Source: Caprella mutica
Taxonomy: Eukaryota; Arthropoda; Malacostraca; Amphipoda; Caprellidae
DNA: 64,000 bases
NCBI GenBank assembly: GCA_947561585.1
Contig: CANNZV010002306.1
Location: forward strand, 62,001-126,000
Direction: 5' to 3'
Under the pieces are notes generated by a model. It made no database searches. It worked only from the letters and a program-made list of their open reading frames with translations, and had not been told where the DNA came from. The stretch's first letter is position 1. Every line of letters begins with the position of its first letter. Shown one piece after another: positions 57,165-64,000 of this stretch. The position numbers were made by a program, and so were the translations under genes.

Positions 57165-57290
57165 TAGCCTACGGTGGTAGATGACTTTGTTCATGAAGCC
57201 ACTTTCCTTTCTGACAGCTTCTTCCAGTCCCTTGTATTTAATTTCCTTTTGACGTGTGCGATATAGTCAACGAAAGGGCTGAGGCAGACG
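57165..57290 (+). repeat. Dispersed 200-bp repeat, copy 4 (partial)
   Basis: It keeps the right half of the family: CGGTGGTAGATGACTTTGTT, AGCCACTTTCCTTTCTGACA, AGTCCCTTGTATTTAATTTC and GTGCGATATAGTC. The GAATGCAGTCAC half is missing. Confidence 0.75.
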
Positions 57291-58177
57291 TTAAACCCCT
57301 AATGATATTAAAAAATGCCCGTATTTAACGAAGAATAACTTACGGACGATATTAAGATTTCTAGGAACTTCATTTGGTAACATGTACTGTCTGAATGAAC
57401 GTATTTGTTTATTTCATTTGATTAGTAAACTATCGTCCTACTAGATGGTTACTATAATCATATAGAAAAACTGCAAGGAGTGAAAGAGTCCTGGGAGATT
57501 GAACATGCCAAAAAAGTTTTTTTTTACTTATATAGGAACTTGAGTTTTTTTTAATTTTTGTATACTCTCTTTCTCAATTCAGAAATAAACCAATAGTTTT
57601 ATATAAGCAAAAATAAATATATCTTGAAAAATATTGGATTAGATCATTAAAATAATTCATGCACGTTTCAGGAAATAATATATAAGTTCTAGATAAGGAA
57701 AACATTGATATTGGAACCTACTTCATCAGAACTTTCTTCAATATTGACATTATATCTAATACACTGTGTAGTAGATAAAGAATGGATATCCTTATGAATA
57801 CTAGCATATAGGAACTATTGATTTGCTTTTCATAGATATTATAGATATTATTATAGATATTACTATTATCGATTTAGTTTTCATAGATACTGCATATTGT
57901 ATTCTACCAATATCCATGTGCTCTCTTTCCATAGCACATACAAACATTCTTGTTTGTAAATACATTAACGATTGTCAGTTTAAAAAACAGAGTTGCTTTG
58001 TAATCAAATAGACCGTAAAGAGTTTTGTCGAATAAAATTAATGCGAAGGTTCCAAAGTGTGGTTTTATGGTATAATATTTTACACTATTTTATGTGGTTT
58101 TATTTTTAACTGATTATACCATTACAGAGCAGTTCATCAATAACCAATATTTAAAAACATTTCTTATAATAATTCAA
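57291..58177. other. AT-rich spacer
   Basis: ATAGATATTATAGATATTAT repeats lie near 57833-57870. No gene is supported. Confidence 0.5.
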
Positions 58178-58690
58178 TTCAATCTTCTCTTTTGTTTCTT
58201 TGTTTTTCTTTCATTTATTGTTTCTTCGTTTTTCTTTCTTCTCTTTTGTATTTTTGTTTTCCTTTCATTTATTTTGTTTCTTTGTTTTTCTTCCATTTCT
58301 TTATTTTCTTTCGTTTCTTTGTTTTTCTCTATTCCCTTTTGTTTCTTTGTTTTCTTTTTCTTTCATTTTTCATTGTTTTTCTTTCATTTCTTTGTTTCTT
58401 TGTTATTCTTTCCTTCTTTTGTTTCTTTGTTATTTTTCTAGTTTTTTTTGTTTGCCTTTATTCTCTTTTGTTTCTTTGTTTATCTTTCTTCTCTTTTTTC
58501 TTTGTTTTTCTTTATTCCCTATTATTTCTTTGTTTTTGTTTCAAATCTTTTTTTTTTGTCATGTATATTTTCTCTTTAATATTCGTTCACACTTATTTCT
58601 CCTCCACCTCCCTCTCCTATCTTTTATTCTCATTCCTCTGTTTCTCTTCATTTCTTTCACTCCCTCGTTTATCTTCTTGTCGTGTTTTAT
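58178..58690. repeat. Long TTTCTTTG-type pyrimidine tract
   Basis: About 500 bp are almost purely C and T on the plus strand, built of TTTCTTTGTTTTTCTTTC-like words with irregular spacing, ending in CTCC-rich sequence. Open frames of 115-173 codons rich in Phe, Leu and Ser are by-products. Such strand asymmetry can favour triplex structure; that is inference. Confidence 0.85.
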
Positions 58691-59602
58691 CTCCTGATAA
58701 TCACTACCCTTAGGGGGAGGGGAGGGTATAAGCAATGAATTTCAAAACCCTGACGCAAAAAGGGGAATTGTATAGAATTTATGATACCCTACAAACTGTA
58801 CTGTATTTACCCTTCTATCATTTTCATATAGAAATAGTATATCATTTTAGTTATTATAATTATATTATAATATAATATTATATTATATTATGATATATAA
58901 TTATTTTATGATATATAATTATATTATGATATATAATTATATTATGATATCTAATTATTTTATATTGTAATATTATATTATGATAAATTATTATATTAAA
59001 CGTTATTATTATATAATTTTGATTGTATAATTTAATTAAAATATTAGCCATGAAAAAATTTAATATGATAAATTAATAATATATACAATGGCAAATACAT
59101 AATGCAATGGATATTTTTAATTATATGGTAAAAATGATTAAATAAATATTTTTTATTGAGATTGTTTATTTTAAATAAAAACACAATACAATTCGTTATA
59201 GTCTAAATAATATGTAATTTCCAATAAAACTCAAACTTTATTATTACAAACTCTTATCATTTTCTATTTAACATGTAAGCAATGATTTATAATTTATATA
59301 ACTTCTGTATTTTCTATTCATTTGATGTTATTAACGTAAAGTTATTTATTAATTACTGGTAAATTATTCTTTATTGAATTACGACAATTAGATCTCGCTT
59401 CCTATTCATTTATTTAATATAGTTACTTAGCAATGTATAATGTTATTCCGATATAATTTATATAATCATTATTTATTAGAAAATTATTAGTTTCTTTGAT
59501 ATAATTATTACAAAGAATGATATAGTAATTAATTATAAGAATTATCTAGATTGAATCAACGGAAGAAATGATGCATAATATATAATCTTATTTTATTGAA
59601 GA
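58691..59602. other. Very AT-rich stretch
   Basis: ATATTATGATATATAATTAT repeats lie at 58845-58990. No gene is supported. Confidence 0.55.
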
Positions 59603-59823
59603 TGAGTAAGAGAACTATCCCATATAGTGAACAATTTTTTCTTTAGTCTGCCATGAAATAGCCATCAGTTATAGAAAACTGATGACTATTTATGNNNNNN
59701 NNNNNNNNNNNNNNNNNNATAGAAAACTGATGGCTATTTATGGCAGACTAAAGAAACTGTGTTCACTATATGGGGTAGTTCTCTTATTCAGAACTGTACA
59801 TTCACTATAGAGGAGTTCTACCG
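59603..59823. mobile_element. Palindromic pogo-like MITE containing an assembly gap
   Basis: The right end, inverted from 59823, reads CGGTAGAACTCCTCTATAGT; further in are GAGAACTACCCCATATAGTG and TTTAGTCTGCCATAAATAGC. The left arm matches from about 59606 (GTAAGAGAACTATCCCATAT) but has lost its outer 40 bp. TA follows the right end. The centre is a CATCAGTT..AACTGATG hairpin. The relative at 60995-61196 is complete. Confidence 0.75.
59695..59718. other. 24-N assembly gap
   Basis: Twenty-four Ns lie between two copies of a 24-base sequence beginning ATAGAAAACTGATG (59671-59694 and 59719-59742), which differ at one base. The two contig ends probably overlap rather than being separated. Confidence 0.95.
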
Positions 59824-60081
59824 TAATACGCTAACCTTATTTGATATATTTAACCATATTAGTAACGGGGGTCATAATGACCATCACGATATCCATTTAG
59901 TATATAAGAATTTCATTATAGTACATATTGAAAATAGAAGGGGTCAATATGACCCCACTTCCCTTGAAGAAAATAGAAATAGAGTACATACCCGCCAAAA
60001 ATATCATATGCTGTCCATAGTTTTAATATTTGTGTAAATTAATTATCTTTTAAAGTAATAATTACTCATAGCATGCCTCAT

Positions 60082-60732
60082 CTATAACCCTGAGTATAAC
60101 CTATAACTCTAAGCCTCAGTATAACCCATAACTCTAACTCTCAGTATAACCCATAACTCTAACCCTCAGTATAACCCATAACTCTAATCATCAGTATAAC
60201 CCATAACTCTAACTCTCAGTATAACCCATAACTCTAACCCTCAGTATAACCCATAACTCAAACACTCAGTATAACCCATAACTCTAACTCTCAGTATAAC
60301 CCATAACTCTAACACTCAGTATAACCCATAACTCTAACCCTCAGTATAACCCATAACTCTAACCCTCAGTATAACCCATAACTCTAACACTCAGTATAAC
60401 CCATAACTCTAACACTCAGTATAACCCATAACTCTAACCCTCAGTATAACCCATAACTCTAACCCTCAGTATAACCCATAACTCTAACTCTCAGTATAAC
60501 CCATAACTCTAACCCTCAGTATAACCCATAACTCTAATCATCAGTATAACCCATAACTCTAACCCTCAGTATAACCCATAACTCTAACTCTCAGTATAAC
60601 CCATAACTCTAATCATCAGTATAACCCATAACTCTAACCCTCAGTATAACCCATAACTCTAACTCTCAGTATAACCCATAACTCTAATCATCAGTATAAC
60701 CCATAACTCTAACCCTCAGTATAACCCGTAAA
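60082..60732. repeat. 25-bp minisatellite, about 26 copies
   Basis: Units combine CAGTATAACCCATAACTCTA with ACCCT; the last positions vary (ACCCT, ACTCT, ACACT, ATCAT), and the variant order ACCCT-ACTCT-ATCAT repeats near 60510-60700, indicating block duplication. TAACCC words here are not a telomeric tract. Confidence 0.96.
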
Positions 60733-60994
60733 ACTAATTATAATATCTATTAATTTATGATATAGTGAACTCTCCAAGAATATCTGCTACTTATTTTTCT
60801 CAGTCGCTTTATATAGTCAGGTATTATACTTTTATTGAACGTGTATATAGCTTTAATTAATGAAGCGAAAGATAAAAGAGCATAAATAAGTAAATTATGA
60901 CTTCTTCAGTGGAGCAACTATCAGCATTCTTCAAAGAGGTATCGGTAATCCAATTAATATATTGCCATTGAATTTAAATATATAAATAAATGTA
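60733..60994. other. Short AT-rich spacer
   Basis: No supported feature. Confidence 0.45.
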
Positions 60995-61196
60995 CGTAGA
61001 ACTCCTCTATAGTGAATGTAGAGTCCTGAGTAGGAGACTATCCTGTATAAATAGTAAATTTCCTTTAGTCTGCCATAAAATGGAAATTAGTTTTCTAAAA
61101 CTGATGCCATTAATGGCAGACTAAAGGAAAAATGTTCACTATACGTGGTAGCTTTCTTACTCATGACTGCACATTCACTATAGAGGAGTTTTAATG
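60995..61196. mobile_element. Complete palindromic pogo-like MITE, about 200 bp
   Basis: The left end CGTAGAACTCCTCTATAGTG and the inverted right end (ATTAAAACTCCTCTATAGTG) flank inner arms with TTTCCTTTAGTCTGCCAT and a central hairpin (GTTTTCTAAAAC). TA lies at both borders. It belongs to the same family as 59603-59823 and the longer 14724-15174 element. Confidence 0.78.
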
Positions 61197-61199
61197 TAT

Positions 61200-61734
61200 A
61201 GGTTGTTATATAGTAATTGTTTCATTATTTAGATGAACTAACAATGCTAGCCATGGAAGAATAGACAAAGCCTTCTTGGATTTAGCTTTACAAAATCCTC
61301 CATAGATTTCTTTGCACCCAATGAATCAACGCTTTTAAATATTTAAATTTCCCTATGATATATTATCTCCATTAATAAGATAGAACTCCATTCCCATTTC
61401 CCTATGCAAACATCATAACGATAACTAACTGTACGAGGTACTTCCTATGATAATTTTACTGTCTATAAATCTACGGTTGCTGCACGTACATTGTTGTTAG
61501 GTTTTGATATGTTCATTTTGTGAGGCTAATCCATCAAATGGGATAACATAATAAACGACTTCTCCTTGTAAAAACGCCAATAAACGTCACACGCTGGATT
61601 TACGAGGCTTTTCGCAACAGACATAAAAATTGTTGAGCCTTCTTCTTGTTATCGAATGGAAGACCTGAGGAGAAAAAAACTGCAGAGGGGATAACAATGT
61701 GTTACTGGGGAAAATGTTATGGAGCACTTTTATG
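61200..61734. other. Gene-less stretch
   Basis: No supported feature. Confidence 0.45.
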
Positions 61735-62125
61735 GAAGCACTTGTTAGGGGAGCACTTTTATGGGGGCACTTATCAGGGGAACACTTTTATGGGAGTACT
61801 TGTTAGGGGAGCACTTGTTAGGGGAGCACTTTTATAGGAGTACTTGTTAGGGGAAAACTTGTTAGGGGAACACTTCTTAGGTTAGGAGAGCACTTGCTAT
61901 GAGAGCACTTGCTCTAGAAACACTTGTTAGAGGAACACTTTCATGTGAGTACTTGTTAGGGGAACACCTGTTAGAGTAGCACTTATTATGGTAGTACTTG
62001 TTGGGGAAACACTTGTTATAGAACACTTGTTATATGACAACACTTGTTATAGGGAAACTTGTTGGAGAAACACTTGTCATAGGAGAACACATGTTACATG
62101 GAACACTTGTTGGAGAAACACTTAT
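61735..62125. repeat. Degenerate minisatellite of about 15 bp
   Basis: CACTTGTTAGGGGAA and close variants (GCACTTTTATGGGAG, ACACTTGTTATAG) repeat about 25 times with variable length. It is far more diverged than the other arrays of this half, so probably older. Confidence 0.85.
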
Positions 62126-64000
62126 TAGCGAGAAAATATATCTGAAATAGAACATTTAAGATTCAGAAACTAGCCCTAAAACTCCATGTAATACTTAAGT
62201 GCATATCGTTAGCCTAATTATTATGAAAAATATAATAAAAAATGAGAAACTGTAAAAACACATTTATAAGAAAACCTTCATGACCGAATAATCCTTCAAA
62301 CTATTAATATAATGTATAGAACGTGTTCAATTTATTTGATAATTATATATAGTGACAGAATCATATAAATCTTGTGTAGCATCTTGACTTCTTTCGAAGT
62401 AATCCAAAATGATCGTAACCATTACTCAAGAATCTAATACAAAATTGCCAGAAAACAATTACCAATTACATTTATTTAATCCCAAACGTACGTTCCAATT
62501 AAATTGATTCTTGACCATTAAACATCCTGTCGTCGCTGGTTATAAAAGAAAAGCAATAACAGTTAGGATTATGGCTCACGTAGACCGAAATACCTCTAAG
62601 AGTCTTTCAATAACGATATAATTAGGTTCTGGTTGGTGTAATGCCCTCACAGAGCCAAATTGGGCAGAGTGAAAGTGCTAACACACCCTCAAAGAACGGT
62701 ATGGCCCTCATTTTCCACCACTGTGGTCCTAGATTGCGTCGTAAAGGAAAAGTCTACCGAGATAGTTCTTCGCCTTGCAATCTCCGTGGTGGAGGCATTT
62801 TGCCTTGCTTATTAAGGCCTCTTGACATGCTTTTCTCTCTTGAGAACGGATTAAATATGACGTGACAGGCTCAACACGCAAGATTTATAGCTTCTTCTTA
62901 ACTCAACGTCGATATGATCCCCTGAAAATTGTGTTCTCTATTGGGAATAATGGGTCGAATTCATTGTTTTAGAAATATAAACTACCTGACAAAATAACAT
63001 AATAATAAATATCTTTGAAAATACAGTTACAAAAACTTGCCACAAGATTTTCTATTGACGTCTGAAATAAAAGATTACATTTTGAATCATTCATTTTTAT
63101 TGTCATTTTTAGTGAGCAATATTTCATCTCTTGGAAAATATTCCTATTAATATTTTCTATACTCCCAAAGCAGCAATGAAAGTTCATAATGAATGTGTGC
63201 TTAGCCTGACCTATTAACCCATTTCTCCAAATTTTATTGCGCGTGACGTCGTGTTTCAGTATTTTTATTTAGATCAAGCATGAACTATTTACAAGTATTT
63301 TTAATAATAATTATCTATTGCATTGAAAACCTCTGGAGTATTCAGTGGTAAAGATATCTCCATGAACAAATCACTTGTTTAACTTATTTAAACTCAATAA
63401 ATCAATTGAATAAGTTTACTATTCATGCCTTCATGACGTCAGAATTAAGAGTAAAAGTAGGTACGGACACTGCGGCACCTTCTGAGGCTGAATCTCATGG
63501 CGCTAAAATTTAATAAAATAGAGTGAGGTTAGACGATAGATTTATTAGTACCCCGTGTCCTGTAAGTCGTACATACGCTCGCACTTACACTGCCCTATAG
63601 TGATGAAATATTCACAGCTGAGAGTAATTTATGGGGATTAGGTTATGAATAATGAAAGCAATATGAAAAGCTTTGTCATCCGGCGCTTATTTATAAATGG
63701 CGTATGAAATATTCATAGAGTTACGTCATGCATGTGTCCTTTGTCCAACTACTATGGATGTACAGCTAGGGAAAGTAAAAATTATATGAATATCATGGAG
63801 AAGTAATATACGTCCTTTTAAAACTAGAATTATACGTTTTATAATGTAACTTACTTGTTGAAAATTTCACTTGTTGAAAATTTCTTTCTTGGGAGCGACC
63901 ATTGAAATTCATGCTGAGTGCATAGTGACACCTTCTTGTTGAAAATAATTTCGACCAATATCTTTACCCGGAACTATTGGGAAGATACAATGATTGAATA
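62126..64000. other. Gene-less right end
   Basis: Bases about 62640-62870 are less AT-rich and hold a 74-codon plus frame (MPSQSQIGQSESANTPSKNG and on) with no recognisable domain or splice sites; not called. Small repeats of ACTTGTTGAAAATTTC lie at 63850-63885. Nothing else is supported. Confidence 0.45.

Noticed and set aside
58094..58713. Phe/Leu/Ser-rich frames suggesting a multi-pass membrane protein
   Set aside because: Produced by the pyrimidine tract; any frame of such a tract encodes Phe, Leu and Ser.
60082..60732. TAACCC-containing array as telomeric repeat
   Set aside because: The period is 25 bp with a fixed complex unit; it is an ordinary minisatellite, not TTAGG or TTAGGG.
1311..62125. 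CRISPR-like arrays
   Set aside because: All arrays are head-to-tail tandem repeats without unique spacers, in eukaryotic sequence.
62641..62865. 74-codon frame in a less AT-rich patch near the right end
   Set aside because: No domain, splice signals or conservation evidence visible.

Overview
The window looks like arthropod nuclear DNA, most likely from a crustacean, and decapod-like. That placement is an inference. It rests on an A+T content of about 70 % (judged by eye), an assembly gap, Tc1, PIF/Harbinger, pogo and piggyBac-type transposon remains, the splice-like sequence at gene starts, and a family of secreted PAN plus F5/8C (discoidin-like) proteins. No bacterial, organellar or viral genome layout is visible. 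Only one protein-coding gene is intact; no tRNA, rRNA or CRISPR array was found.

Left part (1-15.2 kb): a tandemly duplicated, minus-strand family encoding a secreted protein of about 260 residues (signal peptide, cysteine-rich PAN/apple-like domain, F5/8 type C domain). One copy is intact (4459-5238). One is broken by an insertion of about 1.16 kb, an 8-base deletion and a lost 3' end (about 5706-7613). One carries a single TGG-to-TAG nonsense codon (9887-10672). Two more pieces of the conserved upstream flank (1-660 and 8213-8775) have no gene attached inside the window. A Tc1-type transposon (1843-3433) with a dead DD37E transposase and IR/DR ends, a LINE reverse transcriptase tail fragment (7869-8126), two large foldback elements (11914-12355, 12496-12879) and a 16-bp minisatellite (13243-14352) have accumulated between the copies. 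The upstream flank of the last copy stops at about 10.93 kb and resumes at about 14.4 kb.

Middle (15.2-48 kb): a nested transposon (16500-18803) with GGCCCATA inverted ends and a TAA target duplication contains a second foldback element, which in turn holds a copy of a dispersed repeat of about 200 bp seen four times in the window. The rest is AT-rich gene-poor DNA with long minisatellites (32-bp, 17-bp, 39-bp, 20-bp with higher-order structure, 24-bp), transposon relics (a FLYWCH zinc-finger fragment near 40.0-40.4 kb and LINE-like tails near 45.0-45.6 kb) and some strong hairpins.

Right part (48-64 kb): a dense series of further unrelated minisatellites (31, 20, 21, 21/19, 18, 12, 25 and about 15 bp units), a long pyrimidine tract, two pogo-like palindromic MITEs, and a 24-N gap that lies in the hairpin of one MITE and is probably an assembly artefact. 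Tandem arrays together make up roughly one sixth of the window. Many read open in several frames on both strands, so long open frames there should not be taken as genes. The biologically active content appears to be the one intact discoidin-like gene; the rest is decayed duplication, transposon and satellite DNA.
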